NCBI GenBank assembly: GCA_018713515.1
Contig: DVOO01000003.1
Location: 62,001 to 126,000, forward strand
DNA from: Candidatus Scatomonas pullistercoris
GTDB lineage: Bacteria; Bacillota; Clostridia; Lachnospirales; Lachnospiraceae
Direction of reading: 5' to 3'
DNA: 64,000 nucleotides
Shown here in pieces: positions 8,236 to 16,956 of the stretch (its first letter is position 1; each line of letters opens with the position of its first letter). A program made the translations under genes and the position numbers. The notes under the pieces were generated by a model. That model saw only the letters and a list, made by a program, of their open reading frames with translations. It did no database searches and was not told where the DNA came from.

Positions 8236-8270
8236 GAAAAAAGGGCGGAAGGAACCATGTCCTCCGCTCT
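8236..8270 (-). terminator. Terminator after the oadB/oadG-like pair
   Basis: On the minus strand GAGCGGAGGA pairs with TCCTTCCGCCC across a short loop and is followed by a T run. It lies 16 bases beyond the stop of the 42-residue OadG-like gene. Confidence 0.75.
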
Positions 8271-8285
8271 TTTCCCATTTTCTCT

Positions 8286-8414
8286 TTATTTTTTTCTGCC
8301 CAGCCTGCCCATGATCCACACGCAGACTACGATGATCGCGATGGTCACGAAAATTCCGCCCATTCCCTGACCCATCATCTCAAAAGCATGTTCAATATTC
8401 TCTATTCTGTCCAT
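8286..8414 (-). CDS. OadG-like 42-residue membrane protein
   Basis: A 42-codon frame begins at an ATG (8412-8414) behind GGAGG, whose ribosome site overlaps the oadB stop codon; the gap is nine bases, which implies translational coupling. The protein has a short acidic N-terminus (MDRIENIEHAFEMM), then MGQGMGGIFVTIAIIVVCVW, a single membrane helix, and a basic MGRLGRKK tail. The GMG..F helix followed by a basic patch resembles the N-terminal anchor of the oxaloacetate decarboxylase gamma chain, which normally has 60-100 residues with a zinc-binding tail that is absent here. It probably stabilises OadB. This gene falls below usual length cut-offs. Confidence 0.75.
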   Translation of the reverse strand: MDRIENIEHAFEMMGQGMGGIFVTIAIIVVCVWIMGRLGRKK

Positions 8415-8423
8415 AGTACCTCC

Positions 8424-9560
8424 TTACAGGAACTGGCTGACCAGATTGATGACAAGGCCGCCGGCGATAACGGAAGCAATCTGTCCGGATACGTTGGCCC
8501 CCGCCGCGTGCATCAGAATAATATTGCTGGGATCCTCCTTCATGGCCATCTTCTGGATAACCCGGGATGACATGGGGAATGCCGAAATACCGGCCCCGCC
8601 GACCATGGGATTGATCTTCTTCTTCAGGAACAGATTCAGGAACTTGGCCAGCAGCACGCCGCCGATGGTATCCATGATAAAGGCAAACAGGCCGATGGCC
8701 ATAATCATCAGCGTAGCCGGCTGTACAAACTTGTCCGCCACCATGCTGAAGGAGATGGTGATTCCCAGCAGCAGGGTGATCAGGTTGGCCAGATTATTCT
8801 GGGCCGTATCCGAAAGCGTCTGCAGAACCCCGCACTCCCGGATCAGATTTCCGAACATCAGGAAGCCCACCAGCGCCACTGACTGGGGCGCCACAAAGCC
8901 GACGATAATCGTAACCACAATGGGGAAGGCGATCCGCATGGGCTTTGATACAGACTGGGGATTGTACTCCATATGAATTCTGCGCTCTTTCTTGGTGGTA
9001 ACCAGCTTGATGGCAAAGGGCTGCACAATGGGCACCAGCGCCATGTACGAGTAGGCCGCCACGGCAATCGCTCCCACGTACTGGGAACCAAGCATCTGGG
9101 ACACCAGGATAGATGTGGGGCCATCCGCCGCGCCGATGATGCCGATGGAAGCCGCGTCCCGCAGATCGAAGCCCAGGGCAGCCGCCAGGACAATGGCCGC
9201 GAAAATGCCGAACTGAGCGCCGGCTCCGAACAGGAACATGATCGGGTTGGACAGCAGCGGCCCAAAGTCAATCATGGCTCCAATTCCGATAAACAGAAGA
9301 ATCGGCATCACCTCGGACGCCTCAATCCCCACATTATACAGCCACTCAATAATGCCGGGAGTATTTCCCACGCCCTCCAAAACCTGGTCAATCACGCCGG
9401 AAAGCGGCAGATTTACCAGAATTGCTCCGAAGCCCATGGGCAGCAGCAGGGAAGGCTCATATTCCTTCTTGATAGCAAGCCAGATCAGCGCAATGCCAAT
9501 CACGTACATGACTCCCTGCTGCCAGGTTACATTCCGGAACCCGTCAATCAAAAAATCCAT
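8424..9560 (-). CDS. oadB: Sodium-pumping decarboxylase beta subunit
   Basis: 378 residues with about ten hydrophobic segments, belonging to the OadB/GcdB/MmdB family. The beta subunit couples decarboxylation of carboxybiotin to export of Na+ across the membrane. The family's key aspartate lies in GIIGAADGPTSILV near residue 141, and AFPMSSRVIQ and LMHAAGANVSGQIASVIAGG in the C-terminal part are typical. Which decarboxylase it serves (oxaloacetate, methylmalonyl-CoA or glutaconyl-CoA) cannot be decided, since no carboxyltransferase alpha or biotin subunit is in the window. A consensus promoter lies upstream at 9623-9652. Confidence 0.92.
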   Translation of the reverse strand: MDFLIDGFRNVTWQQGVMYVIGIALIWLAIKKEYEPSLLLPMGFGAILVNLPLSGVIDQVLEGVGNTPGIIEWLYNVGIEASEVMPILLFIGIGAMIDFGPLLSNPIMFLFGAGAQFGIFAAIVLAAALGFDLRDAASIGIIGAADGPTSILVSQMLGSQYVGAIAVAAYSYMALVPIVQPFAIKLVTTKKERRIHMEYNPQSVSKPMRIAFPIVVTIIVGFVAPQSVALVGFLMFGNLIRECGVLQTLSDTAQNNLANLITLLLGITISFSMVADKFVQPATLMIMAIGLFAFIMDTIGGVLLAKFLNLFLKKKINPMVGGAGISAFPMSSRVIQKMAMKEDPSNIILMHAAGANVSGQIASVIAGGLVINLVSQFL

Positions 9561-9622
9561 TTACTTTTCCTCCAGGGTATTTTCTTTTTCTTTCCTTCCG
9601 CGTAAGCCGCAGATGCGTTCTG

Positions 9623-9652
9623 ATTATACGTCATAGTCCGGCCCTGTGTCAA
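9623..9652 (-). promoter_or_regulatory. Consensus SigA promoter of oadB, with flanking repeats
   Basis: On the minus strand a perfect TTGACA (9647-9652) and a perfect TATAAT (9623-9628) are separated by 18 bases. The -35 box is flanked by two direct copies of GGGCCGG. It lies about 60 bases upstream of the oadB ATG. The direct repeats could be an operator. Confidence 0.85.
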
Positions 9653-9662
9653 GGCCGGCCCG

Positions 9663-9989
9663 TCAATCCAGAAGAATCAGCGCCATAAATACAAGATCTG
9701 TCTCACCGGTATTGGCCAGTCCATGGCTGTGGCCGCTGGGGGTCACTGTCACATCCCCCTGTTTTACCGGGCGTTTTGCGCCGTCATCGTCATATTCTCC
9801 CTGTCCCTTCAGAATATAGTAGGTTTCACATTCTCCCCTGTGCTCATGAACTCCCAGGGAACAGCCCGGCTCCAGGGTCACCTCCGCATACATCCTGCAT
9901 TTTTCTCCCAGCTGCTCCTGCTCCAGGATATCCCGGATCACCACATGGCCTTTTCCTCCGGCCATATTTTCCACTCTTCTTACCTTCAT
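9663..9989 (-). CDS. Small cupin-domain protein
   Basis: 108 residues forming a single cupin barrel. The metal-binding pattern is visible: GVHEHRGECETYYILKGQG (motif 1, residues about 46-64) and PSGHSHGLANTGE (motif 2, about 88-100). Such proteins are often sugar isomerases, dioxygenases or small-molecule sensors, and nothing here singles one out. It starts 22 bases after the tcdA stop, so it is probably in the same transcript. Its 3' end abuts the oadB promoter. Confidence 0.8.
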   Translation of the reverse strand: MKVRRVENMAGGKGHVVIRDILEQEQLGEKCRMYAEVTLEPGCSLGVHEHRGECETYYILKGQGEYDDDGAKRPVKQGDVTVTPSGHSHGLANTGETDLVFMALILLD

Positions 9990-10011
9990 TTTCTCTTCTC
10001 CTTTTCCTCTT

Positions 10012-10728
10012 TCACGTGTCCCGGCCCAATCCCGCCAGATCCCGGATCACCTGTCCGGCCAGAAGAAGGCCTGCTGCCGAGGGCACAAAAGCCGTGCTGC
10101 CCGGCACAGGCTTCCCGCCCCTCTCCGGGCCGCCCCGAGGCTTCAGGGGCGCTTCTTCCGAATAGACCACCTTGACGCCGGTAATCCCAAGTTTCTTAAG
10201 CTCTCTGCGCATTACGCGCGCCAGGGGACAGACAGAGGTCTTCTCAATTTCCGCGATCCGGAACAGCTCCGGATGCAGCTTATTGCCCGCGCCCATGGCG
10301 CTGATCACCGGAACACCCGCCTCTCTGGACCTGCGTATGATCAGCAGCTTCGCTGTCACATTATCCACCGCGTCCACCACATACTGATACTGGCTGAAAT
10401 CGAATTCCTTTTCATTTTCCGGCAGGAAGAAACATCTTCTTGCCTCCACCCGCACCCGGGGATTGATCTCCAGTGCTCTCGCTCTCATCACATCCACCTT
10501 GTACTGTCCCAGCGTTCTGTGGGTAGCGATAATCTGACGGTTGATATTTGACAGGGACACCGTATCGTAGTCCACAAAAACAAGGGAACCAACCCCGCTC
10601 CGGACCAGTGCCTCCGCGGCATGGCCTCCCACGCCTCCGATCCCGAAAACCGCCACTTTTGCTCCGGCCAGGCGTTCCATGGCCTCCGCTCCCAGCAGCA
10701 TCTCTGTTCTGGAAAATTCTTCTCTCAT
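10012..10728 (-). CDS. tcdA: tRNA threonylcarbamoyladenosine dehydratase
   Basis: A 238-residue E1-like (ThiF/MoeB fold) enzyme that uses ATP to cyclise t6A37 in ANN-decoding tRNAs to ct6A. The nucleotide-binding loop AVFGIGGVGGHAAEALVRSG is near residues 30-49, followed by the acidic FVDYDTVSLSNINRQ, and later DAVDNVTAKL. KTSVCPLARVMRRELKK matches the TcdA-specific region with its catalytic cysteine. The length is normal for TcdA (about 240-270) and there is no rhodanese or ubiquitin-like extension, which argues against ThiF or MoeB. A promoter lies just upstream. Confidence 0.9.
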   Translation of the reverse strand: MREEFSRTEMLLGAEAMERLAGAKVAVFGIGGVGGHAAEALVRSGVGSLVFVDYDTVSLSNINRQIIATHRTLGQYKVDVMRARALEINPRVRVEARRCFFLPENEKEFDFSQYQYVVDAVDNVTAKLLIIRRSREAGVPVISAMGAGNKLHPELFRIAEIEKTSVCPLARVMRRELKKLGITGVKVVYSEEAPLKPRGGPERGGKPVPGSTAFVPSAAGLLLAGQVIRDLAGLGRDT

Positions 10729-10757
10729 GCGGTATATCCCCTTCCCATATCTTTTAT

Positions 10758-10786
10758 ATCATAACACAGGCCCGGCGGCATGGCAA
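10758..10786 (-). promoter_or_regulatory. Probable SigA promoter of tcdA
   Basis: Minus-strand TTGCCA (10781-10786) and TATGAT (10758-10763) are 17 bases apart, 30 bases ahead of the tcdA start. Confidence 0.65.
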
Positions 10787-10873
10787 CCGACAGAAAGCAG
10801 GAGATTTTTTATCGAATTTGAACTGTCACTTTGCATTTTCTGGATTTAAAACAGTTTCTTTTTTTTAGAAAAT

Positions 10874-10901
10874 GTATTATGATAATAAGTATTATTGATA
10901 C
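10874..10901 (+). promoter_or_regulatory. Tandem/inverted repeat upstream of the XRE gene (candidate operator)
   Basis: Two related 13-14-base half-palindromes, GTATTATGATAATA and GTATTATTGATAC, stand in tandem 15 bases apart, ending 19 bases before the XRE gene. The first contains TATTAT-G-ATAATA, a dyad. Their position fits an autoregulatory operator for the helix-turn-helix protein and they overlap any -10 region. Confidence 0.45.
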
Positions 10902-10919
10902 GCACAGGCGGAGGTTTTT

Positions 10920-11165
10920 ATGGATAGAAAGCGCCAGCAAGCACTTCGTATGCTTGGCATTACCATTTCTTATTACAGGCGGGCAAAAGGCTATACGCAG
11001 GCGCAGCTCGCCAAAGAGATCCATGTCAGCCGGACGCATATCAGCAATATCGAAGCACCTAATGCCAAGACTTCTGTCTCTATTACCCTCCTGATGGATA
11101 TTGCGGACGCCCTCGACATCCCTCTTACATATTTATTTGATTTTCACGACCAGATTCCAGATTGA
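10920..11165 (+). CDS. Small XRE-family transcriptional regulator
   Basis: 81 residues consisting almost entirely of one helix-turn-helix domain of the Cro/CI (HTH_3) type: YYRRAKGYTQAQLAKEIHVS (residues about 18-37) and RTHISNIEAPNAK (about 38-50), then a helix ending in IPLTYLFDF. There is no sensor domain, so it probably acts as a simple dimeric repressor. The ribosome site GCGGAGG is eight bases upstream of the ATG. It is followed 26 bases later by the PHP phosphoesterase gene on the same strand; these two are an isolated plus-strand pair among minus-strand genes. Confidence 0.85.
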   Translation: MDRKRQQALRMLGITISYYRRAKGYTQAQLAKEIHVSRTHISNIEAPNAKTSVSITLLMDIADALDIPLTYLFDFHDQIPD

Positions 11166-11191
11166 TGCAGAAAAAATGTGAGGACTGAAGA

Positions 11192-12034
11192 ATGGAAGCC
11201 AGAATTGATTTACATGTTCACTCAAACTGTTCCGATGGTACCTATACGCCGGAAGAGCTGGTTCTTTACGCCCTGCGGAAGGGCCTTTCGGCCTTTGCCC
11301 TCACCGATCACGATACTGTGGACGGTGTCAGGAGGGCGCAGCAGGCTGCCAGCGGTACCTCGCTTACCGTTATCCCCGGCGTAGAGCTGTCTTCGGACTA
11401 TAAAGGCCGCGATATCCATGTGCTGGGGCTCGGGGTCCGCATGGAGGATCCCGGTTTTTCCGCTTATCTGGAGCAGTTCCGCCGGGCCAGGGATGTGCGC
11501 AACCAGAAGATGCTGCAGAAGCTCCGGGACAGGGGCATCTCCATTTCCGAAGAACAGATGCTTTCGGAATTCCCCGGCTGCGTCTGGACCCGGGCCCACT
11601 TCGCCCGCTTTCTGAAGGATCACGGCTATGTACAGGATATGCAGGAAGCTTTTAAAAAATATGTGGGAGACCATGCTCCCTGCTTTGTTCCCAAAGAACA
11701 GATCTCTCCCTTCGAGGCCGTCCGTCTTCTCCTGGATAATGGCGCCCATCCGGTTCTGGCCCACCCGCTGCTCTATCATCTCGGGCCGTCCGAACTGGAG
11801 AACCTGGTGGACCAGCTCTGCGTATGCGGCCTCCAGGGGCTGGAGGCTGTCTATTCCACCAACCGTTTCTCCGATGAATCCGCCATGAAGCAGCTGGCTC
11901 TCCGCCACGGTCTGTGCGTCACGGGCGGGTCGGATTTTCACGGTTCCAACAAGCCGGACATTGATCTCGGCACAGGGCACGGCAATCTGAATATTCCCTG
12001 TTCCCTGTGGGAAAAGTTAAGAGGATGCAGCTGA
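11192..12034 (+). CDS. PHP-domain phosphoesterase (RNase AM/YciV-like)
   Basis: 280 residues of the PHP superfamily. The metal-binding motifs are in order: DLHVHSNCSDG (residues about 5-15), ALTDHDTVDG (about 37-46), GVELSS (about 63), HPVLAHPLLYH (about 185-195) and GGSDFHGSNKP (about 248-258). This short stand-alone type matches the TrpH/YciV family, which in E. coli trims 5' ends of RNA and hydrolyses 3',5'-nucleoside bisphosphates. The start ATG follows GAGGACTGAAGA. The stop codon falls inside the hairpin of a shared terminator. Confidence 0.85.
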   Translation: MEARIDLHVHSNCSDGTYTPEELVLYALRKGLSAFALTDHDTVDGVRRAQQAASGTSLTVIPGVELSSDYKGRDIHVLGLGVRMEDPGFSAYLEQFRRARDVRNQKMLQKLRDRGISISEEQMLSEFPGCVWTRAHFARFLKDHGYVQDMQEAFKKYVGDHAPCFVPKEQISPFEAVRLLLDNGAHPVLAHPLLYHLGPSELENLVDQLCVCGLQGLEAVYSTNRFSDESAMKQLALRHGLCVTGGSDFHGSNKPDIDLGTGHGNLNIPCSLWEKLRGCS

Positions 12035-12053
12035 GAACTTCAGCGCATCCTCT
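12020..12053. terminator. Bidirectional terminator between PHP gene and ppk1
   Basis: AGAGGATGC-AGCTGA and TTCAGC-GCATCCTCT form a long stem with one bulge, with TTTATT on the plus side and a T-rich side on the minus strand. It sits between two convergent genes and includes the PHP gene's stop codon. Confidence 0.8.
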
Positions 12054-12062
12054 TTATTCTTC

Positions 12063-14219
12063 TTATTCTGAAACCGGTTCGGCCGGAACGAATACCCGCC
12101 GGTCCAGCGCAGCCTTCTTGCCGGAAGCCCTTTCCGTTGCCTCCTGACAGAAATAATCCTGGGCGCAGACAGGCACTTTCCCCCTGCGGTCCGGTTTCAC
12201 ATACGTTCCGTCCGGCTGCAGCACGTGAGCCTTCATGTTGTCCTCCAGCTGGATCTTCAGGATATTCATCACTTCTTTTTTTATGTCCGGATCCTCCACC
12301 GGGAACACGATCTCCACCCGCTTGTCAAGATTTCTCGGCATCCAGTCCGCACTTCCCATATACACCTCTTCATTTCCGTTGCTGTAGAAATAGAAGATTC
12401 TGGCATGCTCCAGGAAATTTCCCACAATGGAGCGCACGGTAATGTTCTCGCTGATCCCCGGGATACCGGTGATCAGGCAGCAGATTCCGCGCACAACCAG
12501 ATCGATCTTTACACCTGCGGCGGAGGCGCTGTACAGGGCCGCTATGATCTCCTGGTCACAGAGAGAATTGATCTTGGCCACGATTCTTGCCTCCTGGCCG
12601 TTTCTTGCATGTTCCTCCTCCATGCGGATCATGTGCAGGAAACGGTTCCGCATCCAGATCGGCGCCACCACCAGCTTATTCCAGGTACTGGGCTCCGAAT
12701 ATCCGGACAGCATGTTGAACACGGCTGTGGCGTCCTCGCCGATTTTGGCGTCGCAGGTGAGGATGCCGCAGTCTGTATACTGCTTGGCCGTAGAATCATT
12801 GTAATTTCCGGTACCCAGATGCACATACCGGCGTATGCCTTCCTCCTCTCTGCGGACCACCAGCGTGATCTTGCTGTGAACCTTCAGGCCCAGCAGTCCG
12901 TAGATCACATGGCAGCCGGCCTTCTCCAGCATCTTCGCCCAGACAATGTTGTTTTCCTCATCGAACCTGGCCTTCAGCTCCACCAGAACGGACACCTGCT
13001 TTCCATTTTCCGCCGCCTGGGCCAGCGCCGCGATAATGGGGGAATTGCCGCTTACCCGGTACAGCGTCTGCTTGATAGCAAGAACCTGGGGATCCTTTGC
13101 CGCCTGCCGGACAAAATCCACTACCGGGTCAAAGCTCATGTAGGGATGGTGCAGCAAAATATCTTTTTTCCGGATATTCGCAAAAATATCATCCTCGTTC
13201 TGCAGGGCGGGAACGGGGGCCGGGGTATATTTGGGAACCTTGTAGGCTGCATATCCCTCCAGGCCGTACATCTTCATCAGGAATGTCAGATCCAGAGGTC
13301 CCGGAATGAAAAACAGGTCTTCGTCCTTGATGTTAAATTCCGTCTTCAGTATCTTCAGCAGGCGCTTATCCATCTTATCCTCCACCTCCAGGCGGATGAC
13401 TTCGCCCCACTGGCGTTTCTTCAGCTGCTTCTGGATCTCGATCAGAAGATCCGCGGCCTCATCCTCGTCGATGGTCAGATCCGCATTCCGCATAATCCGG
13501 TAGGGATGGGCGCAGACCACATCGTAGCTTAAGAAAAGCTTTCCGATGTTCCGTTCAATGATCTCTTCCAGAAGGATCAGAGAATGACTTCCATCCTCCC
13601 CGGCCGGAAGCTGCACAAACCGCGGGAGCACCGCCGGAACCTGCACCGTGGCAAATTCCAGATTCTCTTTTCCCTTCTTGCCATCTTTCTGCTTCTTCTC
13701 ATCCTTTTTGGAAATCAGGGCGCCGATATTCAGCGTCTTGTTCCGGATCAGCGGGAAGGGCCGGGAGGAATCCATGGCCATGGGTGTCAGGACAGGATAT
13801 ACATTTTCCTCAAAATATTCGTCCACATAGGCGGCCTGCTCCCTGGTAAGCTCCTCATGGGAACTTACAATATGCAGGTTGATATGCTTCAGGGCAGGTA
13901 TCAGGGAACGGTTGTACGTTCTGTACTGCTGTGCCACCAGCTCATGAGTGCTGGCAGAGATGGCCTTCAGCTGATCCCTGGGAGTCATCCCGGCAATATC
14001 CGGCTTGTTGTACTGGGTATGCACCATATCCTTCAGAGAAGCCACCCGGATCATATAGAATTCATCCAGATTTGACGCGGTAATGCTCAGGAATTTCAGC
14101 CGCTCAAACAGAGGGATATTCTTATCCCTGGCTTCGCTTAAAACTCTCTCATCAAAACTGATCCAGGAAAGCTCCCGGTTTCTGTAATATTCTGGTTTCA
14201 TGTAAGCGGAATAATCCAT
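12063..14219 (-). CDS. ppk1: Polyphosphate kinase 1
   Basis: 718 residues, normal for PPK1, the enzyme that builds polyphosphate from ATP. The N-terminal domain opens with YYRNRELSWISFDERVL. The catalytic C-terminal domains contain LLGLKVHSKITLVVRR, whose His (about 447) corresponds to the autophosphorylated histidine of the E. coli enzyme (His435), and LEHARIFYFYSNG, with the second conserved His near 604. YVHLGTGNYN and GSADWMPRNLDKRVE are further signature regions. It follows the ppx gene by 13 bases, so synthesis and breakdown of polyphosphate are co-transcribed. Confidence 0.96.
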   Translation of the reverse strand: MDYSAYMKPEYYRNRELSWISFDERVLSEARDKNIPLFERLKFLSITASNLDEFYMIRVASLKDMVHTQYNKPDIAGMTPRDQLKAISASTHELVAQQYRTYNRSLIPALKHINLHIVSSHEELTREQAAYVDEYFEENVYPVLTPMAMDSSRPFPLIRNKTLNIGALISKKDEKKQKDGKKGKENLEFATVQVPAVLPRFVQLPAGEDGSHSLILLEEIIERNIGKLFLSYDVVCAHPYRIMRNADLTIDEDEAADLLIEIQKQLKKRQWGEVIRLEVEDKMDKRLLKILKTEFNIKDEDLFFIPGPLDLTFLMKMYGLEGYAAYKVPKYTPAPVPALQNEDDIFANIRKKDILLHHPYMSFDPVVDFVRQAAKDPQVLAIKQTLYRVSGNSPIIAALAQAAENGKQVSVLVELKARFDEENNIVWAKMLEKAGCHVIYGLLGLKVHSKITLVVRREEEGIRRYVHLGTGNYNDSTAKQYTDCGILTCDAKIGEDATAVFNMLSGYSEPSTWNKLVVAPIWMRNRFLHMIRMEEEHARNGQEARIVAKINSLCDQEIIAALYSASAAGVKIDLVVRGICCLITGIPGISENITVRSIVGNFLEHARIFYFYSNGNEEVYMGSADWMPRNLDKRVEIVFPVEDPDIKKEVMNILKIQLEDNMKAHVLQPDGTYVKPDRRGKVPVCAQDYFCQEATERASGKKAALDRRVFVPAEPVSE

Positions 14220-14232
14220 GCTCTGCCACCTC

Positions 14233-15774
14233 CTATATCTGTCTTTTGATTTTGATCACAGGCTTTACGCTGAAAACCTCATAGAAAAACGCAGCTTTAT
14301 CCTCCAAAAGTCCCTGTTCCAGTGTAAAATCCCGGTTCACCTCCAGGGAGAGCCTCAGCTCCTGCTCCCGGAGAGCCGCGCGCACGGCCTGGATCTTCTG
14401 CATATGGCTCCGGTCCAGAGCATTGGCATACCTGACAATGGCCGTCAGCTCCGCCACCAGCAGATACTGACGCTCGTCAATGCTGATATCCTGAACCAGC
14501 TCTTCAAAGGAAGGCAGCTCCTTCGTATTGTATCGGGCAATCAGCGCGATCGTCTCTCTTTCTTCGTGGGAGAGGCCGATGATCTCATTGCTCATAATGA
14601 TATTGTAGGAACACTCGGCTACGGCGTTCATGCTGATATACTTGCCCACATCGTGAAGCATGACCGCGATACGGAGCAGCAGCCGCTCCCTTTCCCCCAA
14701 TCCGTAAACCCGCCGCATGGCGTCAAAGATGGCCATGGAGGTCATCTCCATATTCTGTATATGGGGACGATTGACCGCATATCTCTTCCCTATATTTTTT
14801 GCCGCCATGATAATATCATTTTCAAAATCATGTTTTACCTTCAGGAGCTTTTTCTGCTCCGCATACTCATAAGCCAGTCCCCGGGCCAGATGCGTACCCG
14901 GCGTCCAGATCATGGCCGCGTCCATTTCCTCAATCAGCCGGTGATAGATAATCGCCGAGGGACGGAGGAGGGAGGCGTACTCCACGGGCACATCCAGGCT
15001 GACAGCCAGCTCCATGGTAGAATGGCCCACGATATTCTGATACCAGGCCTCAAAATCCTTCCGGGATATGGTGCGGCTGGCTCTGTCTTCCGTATTCCGG
15101 AATATGGTGTCTGTAAGGAAATCGCCGATCAGCATAATATTTTCAATTTTCCTGTCCTTCAGATACATCCGCTTAAAGCTGATGATCTCGTTCTGCAGCA
15201 GTTCCTCCGCCAGCCGCTCATAGTTGGCTGTATTATTTTTCAGCGGCTGCAGCCGCTCACGGATCCGCAGATTTCCCATGCGGATATTCTGGGTTGTCAC
15301 CAGAGCATCCTTGTCAAAAAGTGAGATCTGAATACTTCCGCCGTCCACATCCACTACAGCCGTTCCCTTTTCTATCATCTTGTTAAAACGGCTTTCAATA
15401 GAAGCGATCGCCTTGTAGCTCAGAAAACGCTGTTCGGAATTGCTTAAAACCTCCACGTGCAGCCCGGTGGCCTGACGGATCTTGCCCAGAACGAACAGAG
15501 CATTTTCCGCCTCCCGCAGAGCGCTGGTGGCAATGGCCCGGTAATTTTCCACCTTGTAGCCGTCCATAATCCTGACAAAGTCCTTAAGCACCAGACAAAG
15601 CTCTTCCTCCATGGACGGCCCCAGTTTTCCGTTGGCGTAGGTGTCCGTACCCAGTTCCAGACGGTGGCGGACTGTGTCAATGCTCTTGATTCCGGATTTT
15701 CTCGATATTTCAAATATTTCCAGTGTGACATCGTACGTTCCGATGTCGATGGTCGCAAATGTTGCTGGCTGCAT
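14233..15774 (-). CDS. ppx: Ppx/GppA phosphatase with C-terminal HD domain
   Basis: A 513-residue protein of the exopolyphosphatase/guanosine pentaphosphate phosphatase family. The ASKHA ATPase-fold domain opens with ATIDIGTYDVTLEIFEI, includes ATSALREAENA (about 86-96) and the phosphate loop VVDVDGGSIQISLF (about 138-151). After residue about 310 an HD-type domain follows, with VMLHDVGKYISM near 369-380 carrying the metal-binding His-Asp. Placement directly before ppk1 favours polyphosphate as substrate over pppGpp, though both are possible in this family. Confidence 0.9.
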   Translation of the reverse strand: MQPATFATIDIGTYDVTLEIFEISRKSGIKSIDTVRHRLELGTDTYANGKLGPSMEEELCLVLKDFVRIMDGYKVENYRAIATSALREAENALFVLGKIRQATGLHVEVLSNSEQRFLSYKAIASIESRFNKMIEKGTAVVDVDGGSIQISLFDKDALVTTQNIRMGNLRIRERLQPLKNNTANYERLAEELLQNEIISFKRMYLKDRKIENIMLIGDFLTDTIFRNTEDRASRTISRKDFEAWYQNIVGHSTMELAVSLDVPVEYASLLRPSAIIYHRLIEEMDAAMIWTPGTHLARGLAYEYAEQKKLLKVKHDFENDIIMAAKNIGKRYAVNRPHIQNMEMTSMAIFDAMRRVYGLGERERLLLRIAVMLHDVGKYISMNAVAECSYNIIMSNEIIGLSHEERETIALIARYNTKELPSFEELVQDISIDERQYLLVAELTAIVRYANALDRSHMQKIQAVRAALREQELRLSLEVNRDFTLEQGLLEDKAAFFYEVFSVKPVIKIKRQI

Positions 15775-15822
15775 ACCTGCCTCCTTCCTGTCTTTCTTTT
15801 CCGGATTCTCTCCTGTTTCTGT

Positions 15823-16956
15823 TCAGTAGCTGCCCAGAAAACGCAGAGAAACAGCCTCCGCCGCAATTCCTCTCAGGGCATTGCGCACCGCGGGTTCCTG
15901 CAGATTTCCGGAAAAATCTATAAAAAACCGATACTCCCAGGGCCGGTCCGGGATGGGCCTGGACTCGATTTTCGTCATATTCAGATCATTGTAGTCAAAA
16001 TGCGCGAGAATGTTGTGGAGGCTTCCGCACTGATGGGGAAGCTCCAGGCAGATACTGATCTTGCCCGCTGAAGCGGCAAAGCGTTTCTGCCTGGAAAGGA
16101 TCACAAAACGCGTGGAATTACAGTCCATGGAGAGTCCGTTCTCCTCCAGGAGCTGCAGGCCGAAATGCTCTGCCGCATAACGGCTGGCAATGGCTGCCTG
16201 GCTTCTGTCCCTGTCCGCAGCCACTTTTTCTGCCGCCATGGCTGTATTGGGCATCTTTACCTGCTTCCATTCCGGATGTGCCTCCAGATAACGCCGGCAC
16301 TGGGACAGGGCCTGGGGATGGGAGTAAACGGTGCGTATTTCAGAAAGATCTGTGCCCGGAATGGCCATAAGGGTATGCCGTATTTCCAGAATTTCCTCTC
16401 CCACAATGTAATTCGGATACTCCAGCATCAGATCATAAATATCCAAAACGCTTCCCGCCGTGGTATTTTCTATCGGGAGCACCGCGTAATCGGCACTTCC
16501 CTCCGCCACCTGCTCCATGGCTTCCTTCCAGGTCTCCACGTGGGTGCTGCTGATGGCGTCCCCGAAAAACTGCTTCATGGCCGCAAAACTGTAGGCCCCC
16601 TCCACGCCCTGAAACACTACCCGGGCTCCGTCTGTGGGAAGCTTTTCAATTGTAGCATAATCCTCCAGCACATCGGCAATCCCCCGTCCGGCCATCAGCT
16701 GATACTGACGCATTCTGCTGATGGCCATAATGTGCCGGAACAGCTCTTCCACTCCGTGGGCGTTGAAGGAACCGGTGGCCGCCTCCCGGAGCACCTTCAG
16801 CTTTTCCTCCTCCCGTTTTCTGTCAAATACGGGCTTTCCCGCCCCGATCTTGTAGGCGGCCACCTGTTCCGACAGATGCATTCTCTCCTCAAACAGCCGC
16901 AGAATTTCCGCGTCCCTCTGATCAATCTCCTTCCGTATCTCTGTCAAATCCATCAT
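15823..16956 (-). CDS. pheA: Bifunctional chorismate mutase/prephenate dehydratase
   Basis: 377 residues with three parts: an AroQ-type chorismate mutase helix bundle (1-90, RKEIDQRDAEILRLFEERM), the prephenate dehydratase domain (about 108-290, VVFQGVEGAYSFAAMKQFF, PIENTTAGSV and STRFVILSR, the last holding the catalytic Thr), and a C-terminal ACT domain (about 300-377, CLELPHQCGSLHNIL and IESRPIPDRPWEYRFFIDF) that senses phenylalanine. It makes phenylpyruvate from chorismate. Its ATG overlaps the folC stop codon by four bases. Confidence 0.95.
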   Translation of the reverse strand: MMDLTEIRKEIDQRDAEILRLFEERMHLSEQVAAYKIGAGKPVFDRKREEEKLKVLREAATGSFNAHGVEELFRHIMAISRMRQYQLMAGRGIADVLEDYATIEKLPTDGARVVFQGVEGAYSFAAMKQFFGDAISSTHVETWKEAMEQVAEGSADYAVLPIENTTAGSVLDIYDLMLEYPNYIVGEEILEIRHTLMAIPGTDLSEIRTVYSHPQALSQCRRYLEAHPEWKQVKMPNTAMAAEKVAADRDRSQAAIASRYAAEHFGLQLLEENGLSMDCNSTRFVILSRQKRFAASAGKISICLELPHQCGSLHNILAHFDYNDLNMTKIESRPIPDRPWEYRFFIDFSGNLQEPAVRNALRGIAAEAVSLRFLGSY

